NCBI RefSeq assembly: GCF_019024285.1
Contig: NZ_WMKZ01000008.1
Coordinates: 73,042 to 137,041, forward strand
Direction: 5' to 3'
Length of the DNA stretch: 64,000 nucleotides
Source of the DNA: Alkalihalobacterium elongatum
Lineage (GTDB): Bacteria > Bacillota > Bacilli > Bacillales > Bacillaceae_F
Shown here: positions 8,274 to 17,877 of the stretch, piece after piece
How positions within the stretch are numbered: position 1 is the first letter of the stretch
Layout: each line of letters begins with the position of its first letter
Program-made: the position numbers and the translations under genes
The notes under the pieces: generated by a model
What the model was told of the DNA's origin: nothing
The model's database searches: none
Seen by the model: the letters and a program-made list of their open reading frames with translations, nothing else

Positions 8274-9740
8274 ATGACAAAAGGTAAAGTGTATTTAGTT
8301 GGTGCTGGACCAGGTGATGAAGGACTACTAACAATTAAAGCAAAGAAGACAATTCAACAGGCAGATGTCATTGTATATGATCGATTGATTAACCCATTAC
8401 TGCTTCAACTTGCAAAGCCAAGTGCAGAATTTATTTATGCAGGAAAGCTTCCTAATCGTCACATTATGAGACAAGAAAAGATTAATGAGACTCTAGTAGA
8501 GCATGGATTAGCTGGGAAAGTTGTTGTTCGTTTAAAAGGTGGCGACCCCAGTGTATTTGGGCGTGTTGGTGAAGAAGCAGAAAGCTTAGCTAATGCAAAT
8601 ATTCCTTTTGAGATTGTACCAGGTATTACTTCTAGTATTGCAGCTGCTAGCTATGCAGGAATTCCAGTAACACACCGTGAGTATGGTGGTACTTTTGCTG
8701 TGGTAACAGGCCATGACAAATCAATATTAGGACAACCGTTGATTGATTGGGCTTCACTCGCAAAGGGGATTGATACCATTGCATTTTATATGGGAGTAAG
8801 CAACATAAACCACATTGCAAATCAATTGATGAAAAATGGTCGGTCCCCGCAAACTCCTGTTATCTTAATTCAATGGGGGACTTACGGTAGACAAAAAACA
8901 TTACAAGGCACATTAGAATCAATTGGTGATAAAGTTGAAAAAACAAAGTTTCAAAACCCAGCCATAACATTAGTTGGTGACATTGTGTCATTACGAGAAA
9001 AGATGAAATGGTTTGAGATGAAACCTTTAATTGGGAAGCAAATCTTACTAGCGAGAACAAGTACCGAGAAAAGTACAATAGAAGAAAAACTTCGTGAATT
9101 AGGGGCAGATGTTTTTAGCTATCCATCTTTTCAAGAAAAGTCATTGCTAAATTTTGAAATCAATGAAAAAGTCGCAAATAAAATTAATGAATTCAACATA
9201 GTTACTTTTACATCTCCAGACAGTGTGAGATACTTTTTTGAGTGGCTAGATCTTCAGCAGATTGATATCCGTTCTATAAAAGCTACTTTTCATGTACTGT
9301 CTGAAAAATCAAGGCTAATGCTACGTAAGTATGGATGTATTGCTAAAAAGGTTGCTGAAATTGATGAGATACCAGGTCAATTAGTTGTGGGCGAGAAAAA
9401 AGCGGTTGCGAGATTTAAACATATTGATACATTTTTAACCCACGAGACGAAAATAACCCCTGCTTCACAAGTTGTTTTACACCGATTAATGGAGGATGAG
9501 TTATTATCTACAATCATCTTTCCTAGTGCCAAATCAGTAAGCGAATTAGTCAATGGAGCTGAGTATAATTCTCCACAATTAGCTAAGGATTTATTAAGAT
9601 TAAATGTAATCTGTTTTGGGGAAAAGTCTGCACAAGCAGCAACATATGCAGGTTTTCAAATTAACCATATATTAGAGGAGCCTACTCAATCTGCCTTAAT
9701 CGAATATTTGCTAACACAGCCTCTAGTTGAAAGCATTTAG
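8274..9740 (+). CDS. Uroporphyrinogen-III C-methyltransferase / uroporphyrinogen-III synthase fusion
   Basis: 488 residues. Residues 1-245 are a SUMT (CobA/CysG-A) domain: VGAGPGDEGLLTIKA, a VVRLKGGDPSVFGR substrate loop and the PGITS motif. It makes precorrin-2 from uroporphyrinogen III using SAM. The rest (about 255-488) resembles HemD: a TFTSPDSVRYFFEWL block and a late IIFPSAKSVSELV block. It starts a three-gene siroheme operon with a chelatase and a precorrin-2 dehydrogenase. A second stand-alone SUMT closes the cobalamin operon at 24.1 kb. The methyltransferase half is certain; HemD is poorly conserved in sequence, so that half is less certain. Confidence 0.9.
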   Translation: MTKGKVYLVGAGPGDEGLLTIKAKKTIQQADVIVYDRLINPLLLQLAKPSAEFIYAGKLPNRHIMRQEKINETLVEHGLAGKVVVRLKGGDPSVFGRVGEEAESLANANIPFEIVPGITSSIAAASYAGIPVTHREYGGTFAVVTGHDKSILGQPLIDWASLAKGIDTIAFYMGVSNINHIANQLMKNGRSPQTPVILIQWGTYGRQKTLQGTLESIGDKVEKTKFQNPAITLVGDIVSLREKMKWFEMKPLIGKQILLARTSTEKSTIEEKLRELGADVFSYPSFQEKSLLNFEINEKVANKINEFNIVTFTSPDSVRYFFEWLDLQQIDIRSIKATFHVLSEKSRLMLRKYGCIAKKVAEIDEIPGQLVVGEKKAVARFKHIDTFLTHETKITPASQVVLHRLMEDELLSTIIFPSAKSVSELVNGAEYNSPQLAKDLLRLNVICFGEKSAQAATYAGFQINHILEEPTQSALIEYLLTQPLVESI

Positions 9741-9755
9741 GGAAGGGGAAGAACT

Positions 9756-10508
9756 ATGGATGCGCTACTGTTTATTGGTCATGGATCGAGAGTAAATGCA
9801 GGAAATAAACAATTTTTATCGTTTATTGCACAAGTAATGGAAATGCTTCCTCTCTCGATCAAGGAGGTTGGATTTATCGAATTAACGAAACCGACTATAC
9901 TAGAAGGAATTAAAAATTGCATCGAACAAGGTGCGACAAGGGTATTTGTCCAACCTGTACTTTTGTTAGAAGCGGGTCATGCAAAAAAAGATATCCCTGA
10001 AGAAATCGAAAAAGCCAAAAGAAAATTTCCGAATGTTGAATTTATATATGGGACACCAATTGGGGTAGATGACCGAATGGTCGATATTGTTTATGACCGT
10101 TTACAGGAAAAGGGTTTCCAAAAAGGAGACAACACACACGTAAAGGCTTCAGTTTTACTTGTTGGAAGAGGCAGTAGTGATAAAGATGCTAAAGCTGATT
10201 TTGAGGAGATTGCAAGGCGTTTGAAATCTAAATTGGGGTTAAGTCAAGTAAAACCTTGTTATTTGGCTGCTACTACTCCTACATTTGAAGAGGGTCTTCA
10301 ACAAATAGTACAAGAGGATAATGAAGTTATTTATGTCCTCCCCTATCTACTTTTTACTGGTGTTTTAATGAAGAGAATGGGTAGAACAATTATCGAATTA
10401 CAGAAAATGCAAAATAAGCAAGTGCATTTATGTAATTTTTTAGGATACCATCAACTAGTTAGAGATTTGGTATATTCTAAAACGGTAGAATTAATGGAAG
10501 GTATTTAA
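9756..10508 (+). CDS. Sirohydrochlorin chelatase, SirB-like
   Basis: 250 residues, two CbiX-type half-domains in tandem. The first starts LLFIGHGSRVNAGN and holds the metal-site QPVLLLEAGHAKKDI; the second has VGRGSSDKDAKADF. There is no His-rich tail, unlike the cobalt-linked homologue at 14.4 kb. Its position between the SUMT-HemD fusion and SirC argues for ferrochelation of sirohydrochlorin to siroheme. It starts 15 bases after the upstream stop and is almost contiguous with sirC. Confidence 0.87.
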   Translation: MDALLFIGHGSRVNAGNKQFLSFIAQVMEMLPLSIKEVGFIELTKPTILEGIKNCIEQGATRVFVQPVLLLEAGHAKKDIPEEIEKAKRKFPNVEFIYGTPIGVDDRMVDIVYDRLQEKGFQKGDNTHVKASVLLVGRGSSDKDAKADFEEIARRLKSKLGLSQVKPCYLAATTPTFEEGLQQIVQEDNEVIYVLPYLLFTGVLMKRMGRTIIELQKMQNKQVHLCNFLGYHQLVRDLVYSKTVELMEGI

Positions 10509-10509
10509 C

Positions 10510-11139
10510 ATGAGCTTAATGCCAATTAGTATAAATTTAACAAACAAGCAAGTTGTAATTATTGGTGGTGGCAAAATCGCTGAGCGCAAAGCTATAAAAA
10601 TATTAGGTTATGAAGCGCAGGTTACGGTCGTAGCACCAGAACTTAGTGATAAGCTTTTAGAATTAACAAATAAACGATTGATCCAATGGATTGAGTCCTC
10701 TTATAGTAAGGTGTTTTTAACAGAGGCTTTTCTTATTATTGCTGCTACAAATGACCCTAATGTTAATAGAGCGGTTTATGAAGATAAAAAACCTTATCAA
10801 TTAATCAATATAGTCGATCAGCCAGAATTAAGCGATTTTCATATGGCCTCTACTTTACATCGTGGGCATATGACGATTTCAGTTTCAACAGAGGGTGCAA
10901 GTCCGATATTAGCTAAGGAAATTGTTAACCAATTGAGTGATAGGTATGGACAAGAGTATGAAGAGTATACAAAATTTTTAAAACAAGCGAGAAAAATAAT
11001 TATTGAAAACATTGGAGAGAAATCAGTTTCTTATAAGTTTCTTAAAGAATTAGTCGACGAAAGTCTTATAAATAATTCAGAGAGAGACCAATGGTTCATT
11101 GAGCGATTACAATACTATTTGGACGGTAGGAATAGCTAA
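10510..11139 (+). CDS. Precorrin-2 dehydrogenase (SirC type)
   Basis: 209 residues. An NAD-binding Rossmann motif VVIIGGGKIAERKA follows the characteristic LMPISINL start, and the conserved segment IINIVDQPELSDFHMASTLHRG is present. It oxidises precorrin-2 to sirohydrochlorin. There is no C-terminal methyltransferase, so it is the single-function SirC/YlnF form, not CysG. It starts one base after the chelatase stop and ends the siroheme operon just before a terminator. Its product feeds both siroheme and, through CbiX, cobalamin. Confidence 0.9.
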   Translation: MSLMPISINLTNKQVVIIGGGKIAERKAIKILGYEAQVTVVAPELSDKLLELTNKRLIQWIESSYSKVFLTEAFLIIAATNDPNVNRAVYEDKKPYQLINIVDQPELSDFHMASTLHRGHMTISVSTEGASPILAKEIVNQLSDRYGQEYEEYTKFLKQARKIIIENIGEKSVSYKFLKELVDESLINNSERDQWFIERLQYYLDGRNS

Positions 11140-11159
11140 AAAAGCTATTCTTTTTTATT
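11130..11159 (+). terminator. Rho-independent terminator of the siroheme operon
   Basis: GAATAGCT and AGCTATTC form the stem, followed by TTTTTTATTTT. The hairpin starts inside the last codons of sirC. Confidence 0.85.
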
Positions 11160-11261
11160 TTGTGGAAGCTACCAAAATGTGAATTCGTTTGACTCCTCTA
11201 ACTTGGCCCTTCCCACTTTCTCTATTAAACTGGTAAATAATTCTTGTAAACTCCTACAATT

Positions 11262-11293
11262 AATGTTAACTTATATAAAAACAATAGTTGACG
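11262..11293 (+). promoter_or_regulatory. BirA-like operator upstream of bioB
   Basis: AATGTTAAC, a 16-base spacer and GTTGACG resemble the Bacillus biotin-repressor site (TGTTAAC-N14-16-GTTAACA), with a weaker right half. A -10-like TACAAT lies immediately before it. A near-twin site precedes the bioWF operon at 31964. Confidence 0.65.
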
Positions 11294-11308
11294 AAAGGTT
11301 GGGAGAAA

Positions 11309-12310
11309 ATGACGACAACAACATCGACAAAAAGCATTTGGGAACAGTATGCAGATAAAGCTTTAAATGGAGAATTGTTAACCATTGAAGAGGGAGTAAG
11401 TATTCTTCAAGCAGATGATGATGAGGTTTTACCAATCATGCAAGCCGCTTTTCGTGTAAGAAAACACTATTATGGAAAAAAAGTAAAACTTAATATGATC
11501 TTTAATGCTAAAAGTGGGTTATGTCCTGAAGACTGTGGATACTGCTCACAATCGATCGTTTCAACAGCACCTGTTGAAAAATATTCATTACTAGATAAAG
11601 AGACTCTAATTGCAGGTGCCAAAGAAGCGATGAACAGAAAAGCTGGTACATACTGTATTGTTGCCAGTGGTCGAGGTCCAACAGAAAAAGAAGTAGATCA
11701 AGTTATTGATGCGGTGAGTGAAATTACTGCAACAATGCCACTAAAGATCTGTGCATGCCTAGGAATTTTAAGTGATGAAAAAGCTAAAAAATTAAAAGAA
11801 GCAGGGGTTCATCGTTATAACCATAACCTTAATACACATAAAGATAATCATACAAACATAACTTCTACTCACTCCTATGACGATCGTGTAAATACGGTTG
11901 AAGAAGTGAAGGCAGCAGGTATGTCTCCTTGTTCTGGCTGTATTATTGGGATGGGTGAGACAGATGAGCAAATAGTAGAAATTGCGTATTCGTTACGAGA
12001 AATTGATGCTGACTCAATCCCAGTTAACTTTTTACATGCAATTCCAGGAACTCCATTAGAAAACTACAAACGTACGAAACCGATGAAATCACTAAAAGTA
12101 CTGGCGTTGATGCGTTTCATTAACCCTTCAAAAGAAATTCGTGTTTCCGGAGGGAGAGAAGTAAACCTTCGTACATTGCAACCGTTAGCGTTATTTGCTG
12201 CAAACTCTATTTTCGTAGGTGATTATTTAACTACGAAAGGTCAAGCTGTTACAGAAGACCATAATATTATTGAAGATTTAGGCTTTGAAATAGAAGAATG
12301 TGCTCTTTAA
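11309..12310 (+). CDS. bioB: Biotin synthase
   Basis: 333 residues from ATG 11309; a TTG seven codons earlier (11288) is an alternative, but it lies inside the operator. Radical-SAM cluster ligands are in LCPEDCGYCSQS (CxxxCxxC). Conserved HRYNHNLNT and SGGREVNLR blocks follow; in BioB such residues bind the [2Fe-2S] cluster and dethiobiotin. The enzyme inserts sulfur into dethiobiotin, the last step of biotin synthesis. It stands alone between the siroheme and cobalamin operons, 20 kb from bioW and bioF. The BirA-like site supports biotin control. Confidence 0.95.
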   Translation: MTTTTSTKSIWEQYADKALNGELLTIEEGVSILQADDDEVLPIMQAAFRVRKHYYGKKVKLNMIFNAKSGLCPEDCGYCSQSIVSTAPVEKYSLLDKETLIAGAKEAMNRKAGTYCIVASGRGPTEKEVDQVIDAVSEITATMPLKICACLGILSDEKAKKLKEAGVHRYNHNLNTHKDNHTNITSTHSYDDRVNTVEEVKAAGMSPCSGCIIGMGETDEQIVEIAYSLREIDADSIPVNFLHAIPGTPLENYKRTKPMKSLKVLALMRFINPSKEIRVSGGREVNLRTLQPLALFAANSIFVGDYLTTKGQAVTEDHNIIEDLGFEIEECAL

Positions 12311-12424
12311 TCAATCGACAAATTTAGATAATTTTAAAAATAGATTGACAAACCTCCTCTCTTTCCATTAATCTTTTAATTATAATCACATATGTTGGGA
12401 AAGGGTAAAGATTTTAACAGTGTT

Positions 12425-12680
12425 TTTTAGTAAACATTGTAAACTGTTCTATTAGAATGCTTTTAAAATCTTTTAAAGGGAAGTTCGGTGAAAGTCCGAC
12501 GCGGTCCCGCCACTGTAATTTGGTTGTAGTCTATTAAGCCACTGTTCTATGAATGGGAAGGAATAGATTGCAATAACCATAAGCCAGGAGACCTGCCTTT
12601 TCTAACAACACTGTCTGACCTACGGGAGATAGGGAGGTGTTAGAGAGCGGATTTTCTGTTTCTAGTTCTATTTATGCAGA
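12425..12680 (+). promoter_or_regulatory. Cobalamin riboswitch
   Basis: The leader of the cobalamin operon holds the diagnostic B12 box AGCCAGGAGACCTGCC (about 12582-12597). Upstream is GGGAAGTTCGGTGAAAGTCC, then GACGCGGTCCCGCCACTGT. Boundaries are approximate. A strong terminator follows at 12699, so adenosylcobalamin binding probably ends transcription before cbiH60. Confidence 0.95.
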
Positions 12681-12698
12681 ATAATAATTTCGTAAATC

Positions 12699-12744
12699 AA
12701 AGCATCTCTAACCATTATCCTTGGTTAGAGATGCTTTTTTTATT
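12699..12744 (+). terminator. Terminator of the cobalamin riboswitch expression platform
   Basis: AGCATCTCTAACC pairs perfectly with GGTTAGAGATGCT, followed by TTTTTTATTT. It lies between the riboswitch and the first structural gene, so it is conditional. Confidence 0.85.
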
Positions 12745-12806
12745 TATTTCATTGGGGAAGGTTATCGTTTATTTATATTAATTTAACTATTAAGGAGAGG
12801 AAGTAG

Positions 12807-14414
12807 ATGCAGCGAGGTAAGCTACTAATTATCGGATTTGGACCAGGTAGTGAAAAGCATATGACCTTTAGAGCAAAAGAAGCGATTTTAGAAGCTGATT
12901 CTATCATTGGCTATAGTACATACGTTGATTTAATACGTCCGCTAATCACAACTCAAGAGATTGTGCGAACAGGTATGACCGAAGAAGTGAGTCGAGCACA
13001 AGAAGCTGTTCGCCAAGCGGAAACAGGAAAAAAAGTTGCAGTAATTTCTAGTGGGGATTCAGGGGTTTATGGTATGGCTGGCCTTGTGTATGAAGTTCTT
13101 ATCGAAAAAGGCTGGCAAGAAAAAGCCGGTGTTGAGGTGGAAATTATACCTGGTATATCCGCGATTAATTCCTGTGGATCTTTATTAGGAGCACCGATCA
13201 TGCATGATGCATGTACAATTAGCTTAAGCGACCATTTAACACCGTGGGAGTTAATCAAAAAGCGAGTAGATGCAGCTGCTCAAGCTGATTTTGCTATTGC
13301 GTTATACAATCCAAGAAGTGGTAAAAGAACAAGACAAATCGTAGAGACACAAAAAATCTTATTAAAGTACCGTTCTCCCAATACGCCTGTAGGATTGGTG
13401 AAAAGTGCTTATCGAGAGAGAGAGCAAATTATTATTACCGATTTAGCGCATATGTTAGACCATGAAATTGGGATGTTAACCACTGTCATTATTGGGAATA
13501 ATTCAACATTTATCTATGACGGTAAAATGATTACTCCAAGGGGATATCAGCGTAAATATACGCTAAATGAAAGTAAACAACGGTTAAAGCCTCATGAAAG
13601 GTTAAAAAAAGAAGCAGAACCGTGGGCACTCCATGGAGGGTTGGAGGAAGAGACTGACAGACCGTTCAGTCTGCAAGGGTTAGCAGAAGAGGCACTCCAA
13701 AAACTTAATACTGGTACAGAACGATTAGAATCAAAAGTTCAGCAAAGAAATATTGTTTATCAGCAGGAAGACATTTTTGAGTTTGCTGTATCCCCTGGGG
13801 TGGCTAATAAAAAACTGACACCGTTACAAATGGTGACGTTAGCTGAAACGGTAGGTGATGATGCAATTCTTGAATATACTCCAGATCATTTAATTAAGGT
13901 TTCAGTTAAGACATCGAGTCCAAATAAAATTTCGGAAAATTTAGAAAGTGCAGGCTTTTTACTCCTTCCAATAGGCGATGTGGTCAATATTAAAGCATGT
14001 GATTTTTGTGATGGTGAAAAAGCTGACTCCATTCCACAAGTAGTACAACTTCAACAACAAATCGGTGGAGTCGCAGTACCGAAGCAAATGAATATTGGAT
14101 TTAACGGCTGTGGAATGGCCTGCTATAGTGCACCAATAAATGATATTGGAATCATTTACCGTAAGAAAGGTTTTGATTTATTTTTAGGAGCTAAAACGAC
14201 AGGAAGAAATGCTCATGTTGGGCAGTTAGTTGCGGAAGGATTGGATGGAGAAAAGCTTGTTGACCTTGTTGTCAGGATTGTAGAAGATTACAAAAATCGA
14301 GGGTTACCAAATGAGCGGTTCCATAAGTTTTTCAAACGAGTACAAGTAGTTGAAGGATTTCATTATAAAGAAGTTCCAGAGCAAGTGGTAGTAGATATGG
14401 CTTGTGGTGATTAA
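12807..14414 (+). CDS. cbiH: CbiH60: cobalt-precorrin-3B C17-methyltransferase with Fe-S C-terminal domain
   Basis: 535 residues. The first ~240 are a CobJ/CbiH methyltransferase (IIGFGPGSEKHMT, SGDSGVYGMAG, ALYNPRSGKR). The C-terminal ~220 resemble a sulfite/nitrite-reductase module: a ferredoxin-like repeat, then KACDFCDG and GFNGCGMACYSAP, giving four Cys for a [4Fe-4S] cluster. This is the layout of the ring-contracting CbiH60 described in Bacillus megaterium, which needs the extra domain. It is the first gene of the operon, with AAGGAGAGG before ATG. The large size is normal for the Bacillus form. Confidence 0.92.
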   Translation: MQRGKLLIIGFGPGSEKHMTFRAKEAILEADSIIGYSTYVDLIRPLITTQEIVRTGMTEEVSRAQEAVRQAETGKKVAVISSGDSGVYGMAGLVYEVLIEKGWQEKAGVEVEIIPGISAINSCGSLLGAPIMHDACTISLSDHLTPWELIKKRVDAAAQADFAIALYNPRSGKRTRQIVETQKILLKYRSPNTPVGLVKSAYREREQIIITDLAHMLDHEIGMLTTVIIGNNSTFIYDGKMITPRGYQRKYTLNESKQRLKPHERLKKEAEPWALHGGLEEETDRPFSLQGLAEEALQKLNTGTERLESKVQQRNIVYQQEDIFEFAVSPGVANKKLTPLQMVTLAETVGDDAILEYTPDHLIKVSVKTSSPNKISENLESAGFLLLPIGDVVNIKACDFCDGEKADSIPQVVQLQQQIGGVAVPKQMNIGFNGCGMACYSAPINDIGIIYRKKGFDLFLGAKTTGRNAHVGQLVAEGLDGEKLVDLVVRIVEDYKNRGLPNERFHKFFKRVQVVEGFHYKEVPEQVVVDMACGD

Positions 14415-14446
14415 TGGACGGTGCTAAATAAAAAGGAGGAAAAGGT

Positions 14447-15331
14447 ATGAATGCAATTTTATTTATCGGTCACGGTACGAAAAAGCGCGAAGGTAATGAA
14501 CAGCTCCTTCAATTTGTTGAGTCAATGAAAGATGATATACCTTATCCAATCGTTGAAACTTGCTTTTTAGAATTTTCCAGTCCAACGATACGAGAAGGGA
14601 TAAAACGGTGTGTTGATCTTGGAGCAACTCAAGTTGCACTCGTTCCAATGATGTTTTTTTCAGCAGGGCATGCAAAAATTCATATACCTGTTGAAATAGA
14701 TGAAGCGAAAGCTATGTACCCTCATGTTCAATTTACTTACGGAAGACCAATTGGTGTTCATGACAAGGTGTTTGATATTTTACAATCACGTCTACATGAT
14801 GTTGGCTTTTCGAATGAGAAAGGAAAAGGTGATGTCGGTATTTTGTTAGTGGGGCGCGGCAGTAGTGATGCAGATGCGAATAGTGAGTTATACAAGATAG
14901 GTAGATTACTTTCTGAAAAATTAGAGCTGGTCAATGTCGAACTATCATTTATCGGTGTAACTTCACCTACAGTTGAAGAAGGTGTTGCTAGGTCGATAAA
15001 GCTTGGAGTAAAGAACATTTATATTATTCCATATTTTTTCTTTACAGGAATATTGATGGATCGAATGGTTGAAAAGCTTCATAGTTTTCAAGTCGAGTAC
15101 CCAGAATTACAGTTTGCGATGACTGAATTTTTCGGTTTCCACCCTATTCTGAAAACAATTTTTATTGAAAGGGCAAAAGAAGCATTCCAAGGTGAAGCAA
15201 AGCTCAATTGTGATGTTTGTTCATATCGGCTTCATGCATTGGAACATATGGATATACACCATCACCATGACCATGACCACCACCATGACCATCATCATGG
15301 GCATACTCATCATCACGAGACTCAAAGGTAG
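14447..15331 (+). CDS. cbiX: Sirohydrochlorin cobaltochelatase, long form with His-rich tail
   Basis: 294 residues. Two chelatase half-domains start ILFIGHGTKKREGN and VGRGSSDADANSE. A CDVC motif near residue 260 fits the Fe-S site known in long CbiX. After it comes a tail of His and Asp from about residue 270 (HHHDHDHHHDHHHGHTHHH). This tail is typical of Bacillus CbiX-L and may store or deliver metal. It inserts cobalt into sirohydrochlorin, committing the pathway to cobalamin. It sits directly after cbiH60, with AAAGGAGG before its ATG. The sirB-like paralogue at 9.7 kb lacks the CDVC and His tail. Confidence 0.93.
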   Translation: MNAILFIGHGTKKREGNEQLLQFVESMKDDIPYPIVETCFLEFSSPTIREGIKRCVDLGATQVALVPMMFFSAGHAKIHIPVEIDEAKAMYPHVQFTYGRPIGVHDKVFDILQSRLHDVGFSNEKGKGDVGILLVGRGSSDADANSELYKIGRLLSEKLELVNVELSFIGVTSPTVEEGVARSIKLGVKNIYIIPYFFFTGILMDRMVEKLHSFQVEYPELQFAMTEFFGFHPILKTIFIERAKEAFQGEAKLNCDVCSYRLHALEHMDIHHHHDHDHHHDHHHGHTHHHETQR

Positions 15332-15339
15332 GAAGAAAG

Positions 15340-16110
15340 ATGATATATGTAATAGCTGGGACAAGTGATGCAAGGGAATTAGCGATAACACTAAGAGATG
15401 CTGGTCATGAAATCATTGCTTCGGTTGTAACAGATAACGCAGCCATTTCTCTTCACAAAGAGAATATTGATACAGTTGTTGGAAGATTAACTGCTGAAGC
15501 AATGGCGGTGTTGATCGAAAATAAGGGCATTCAAATGATTGTTGATGCTTCTCATCCATTCGCGGAAGAAGCGTCGAAAAATGCAGTTGAAGCGAGCCGA
15601 ATCTCAAAAACACCTTATATTCGTTATGAACGAGAAGAGTATCAAGGTCATACTAGTCAGATTAAGCATGTTTCTTCTTATAAAGAAGCAGCACTATTGG
15701 CAAAAGAGAAAAAGGGTAACATTATGCTTACAACAGGAAGTAAAACACTCCAAATTTTTACAGAGAACCTGTTGAATGTCGAAGGGGTTCGATTAATTGC
15801 AAGGATGCTTCCGCGTAAAGATAACATGGAAAAATGCGAGGAGTTAGGCGTTGAGCAAAAAAACATTGTAGCGATTCAGGGTCCTTTTTCGAAAGAATTA
15901 AACATCGCATTGTTTAAGCAATATAATGTAACTCTTATGATCACAAAAGAAAGTGGAAAGGTCGGCTCTGTGGACGAAAAGGTTGAAGCTGCAAAAGAAT
16001 TAAACATACCAATTGTGATGATAACAAGGCCTAAAATAGATTACGGCATCGTTTGTAGATCTTTTTACGATGTTTTAGAAACGATAAATCAAAAAATTGA
16101 GGTGTTATGA
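15340..16110 (+). CDS. cbiJ: Cobalt-precorrin-6A reductase
   Basis: 256 residues, about the usual length for CbiJ/CobK. It starts IYVIAGTSDARELA, the family's dinucleotide-binding motif, and has the conserved DASHPFAEEASKNA and YIRYERE segments. It reduces the macrocycle of cobalt-precorrin-6A using NAD(P)H. The stop overlaps the cbiC ribosome site by a few bases, so the genes are tightly coupled. Its position matches the B. megaterium order cbiH60-cbiX-cbiJ-cbiC-cbiD. Confidence 0.92.
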   Translation: MIYVIAGTSDARELAITLRDAGHEIIASVVTDNAAISLHKENIDTVVGRLTAEAMAVLIENKGIQMIVDASHPFAEEASKNAVEASRISKTPYIRYEREEYQGHTSQIKHVSSYKEAALLAKEKKGNIMLTTGSKTLQIFTENLLNVEGVRLIARMLPRKDNMEKCEELGVEQKNIVAIQGPFSKELNIALFKQYNVTLMITKESGKVGSVDEKVEAAKELNIPIVMITRPKIDYGIVCRSFYDVLETINQKIEVL

Positions 16111-16761
16111 ATGGATTTTCAAACAGAATTTAAACCATTAACCGTACAACCACAAGAAATCGAAGGGTTAAGTTTTCAGATGATCACTGACGAGTTAGGT
16201 GAACACGATTTTACGGCAGAACAATATCCAGTTGTACAGCGTATTATACATGCTTCTGCTGATTTTGAATTAGGGCGTAGTGTTGTATTTCACCGTGATG
16301 CAGTTCAAGCAGGAATTAAAGCCATTCGAGCAGGGAAGAAAGTAGTTGCTGATGTACAAATGGTTCAAGTAGGCATTAGTAAGCCTAGAATTGAAAAGTT
16401 TGGTGGAAGTGTTCATGTTTACATATCAGATAAAGATGTTATGGAAGAAGCGAAGCGTCTAAATACAACACGAGCAATTATCTCTATTAGAAAAGCCATT
16501 AAAGAAGCTGAAGGTGGAATTTTTGCGATCGGGAATGCACCTACCGCATTACTCGAATTAATTCGTTTGGTAAAAAACGGTGAGGCACGACCAGGACTTG
16601 TTATAGGAATGCCAGTCGGTTTTGTATCAGCTGCTGAATCGAAAGAAGAGCTTGCTAAATTAGATATTCCATTTATTACGAATATGGGACGTAAAGGAGG
16701 AAGTCCAGTTACTGTCGCTGCGTTAAATGCATTATCAATAATGGCTGAAAAGCAGGAGTAG
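16111..16761 (+). CDS. cbiC: Cobalt-precorrin-8 methylmutase
   Basis: 216 residues. Family blocks include VVQRIIHASADFE with the catalytic-type His, FHRDAVQAGI, VADVQMVQVGIS, and the ending MGRKGGSPVTVAALNAL. It moves the C11 methyl to C12 to give cobyrinic acid. GAGGTG lies eight bases before the ATG, which is contiguous with the cbiJ stop. The product is well established for this family. Confidence 0.94.
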   Translation: MDFQTEFKPLTVQPQEIEGLSFQMITDELGEHDFTAEQYPVVQRIIHASADFELGRSVVFHRDAVQAGIKAIRAGKKVVADVQMVQVGISKPRIEKFGGSVHVYISDKDVMEEAKRLNTTRAIISIRKAIKEAEGGIFAIGNAPTALLELIRLVKNGEARPGLVIGMPVGFVSAAESKEELAKLDIPFITNMGRKGGSPVTVAALNALSIMAEKQE

Positions 16762-16764
16762 AAC

Positions 16765-17877
16765 ATGAGAAAGAAAGTTGAAAAAGACCCGAAGGATATG
16801 CGGCATGGGTATACAACTGGTGCTAATGCAACGGCTGCTACTAAAGCAGCGCTACTATCGCTCCTACACCAACGAGAAGTAAAAGAGGTGTCCATTCGAT
16901 TACCGATTGGAGATGTTGTTACTTTTCAAATGGAAAAAGTGATGTTTACTGAACATGAGGCCCAAGCTTCTGTCATTAAGGATGGTGGAGACGATCCAGA
17001 CGCTACACATCAAGCCCAAATAGTTTCGACGGTCCGATTAGCGAGTGATGAAGGTATTCACCTTGATGGCGGTGTTGGGGTAGGAAGAGTGACAAAACCT
17101 GGTTTACCTGTAGCTGTTGGTGAAGCTGCCATTAATCCTGTTCCAAGGAAAATGATTATGGGAACTGCTCTAGAAGTGTTAGAACAATATCCCCTAAATA
17201 GCGGTGTACAAATTGTTATATCGGTTCCTGATGGTGAAGAAATTGCCAAAAAAACATTGAATAGCCGACTTGGAATTATTGGAGGAATTTCGATTTTAGG
17301 GACGAGAGGAACCGTAGTCCCGTTTTCTACCTCAGCCTTTAAAGCGAGTATTGCCCAGGCGATTCAAGTCGCGGTAACTAACGGATGTGAGCATTTATTT
17401 TTAACGACCGGTGGCCGAAGTGAAAAATTTGCCATTGAGGCCCACCCTGAAGCAAAAGAAGAGGCGTTCATTGAAATGGGTGATTTTGTTGGATTTGCCA
17501 TAAAGCAGTGTAAGGCAAAAAAAGTAAAGAAAATTACTCTTGTTGGCATGATGGGGAAGTTTTCAAAAGTTGCACAAGGTGTCATGATGGTTCATTCAAA
17601 AAGCGCACCAGTTGATTTTAACTTTCTAGCAGAAGTCGCAAGAAATGCGGATGTACCTAGTAGTTTACTAGAGGAAATTCGCGATGCCAATACAGCATCT
17701 CAAGTTGGTACGATGATGGTGGAGCATGGACATCCTCTATTTTTTTCAAAACTATGTCAATTAATAGCTCATAACAGCTTAAAAGAAATTAGAGGCGGTT
17801 TAGACATCGAAGTTTATATCATTTCAATGCAAAAAGAAGTATTAGGAAGTGAGGTTGTAAAATGGGACAACCAATAA
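16765..17877 (+). CDS. cbiD: Cobalt-precorrin-5B C1-methyltransferase
   Basis: 370 residues, usual CbiD size. It starts with the family signature [18 protein letters not shown], followed by [12 protein letters not shown] and the internal GRSEKFAIE block. It methylates C1 in the anaerobic (early cobalt) route, so its presence confirms that route here. It starts three bases after cbiC and its end overlaps cbiET by 16 bases. Confidence 0.94.
   Translation: MRKKVEKDPKDMRHGYTTGANATAATKAALLSLLHQREVKEVSIRLPIGDVVTFQMEKVMFTEHEAQASVIKDGGDDPDATHQAQIVSTVRLASDEGIHLDGGVGVGRVTKPGLPVAVGEAAINPVPRKMIMGTALEVLEQYPLNSGVQIVISVPDGEEIAKKTLNSRLGIIGGISILGTRGTVVPFSTSAFKASIAQAIQVAVTNGCEHLFLTTGGRSEKFAIEAHPEAKEEAFIEMGDFVGFAIKQCKAKKVKKITLVGMMGKFSKVAQGVMMVHSKSAPVDFNFLAEVARNADVPSSLLEEIRDANTASQVGTMMVEHGHPLFFSKLCQLIAHNSLKEIRGGLDIEVYIISMQKEVLGSEVVKWDNQ

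Noticed and set aside
14447..15331. Separate small gene from the His-rich region (frame at 15165-15368)
   Set aside because: The His/Asp tail in the CbiX frame is a known feature of long CbiX; the overlapping frame gives a low-complexity sequence.
16419..16895. 158-codon antisense frame across cbiC and cbiD
   Set aside because: Opposite two unambiguous genes, with shadow-like composition and no supporting signals.
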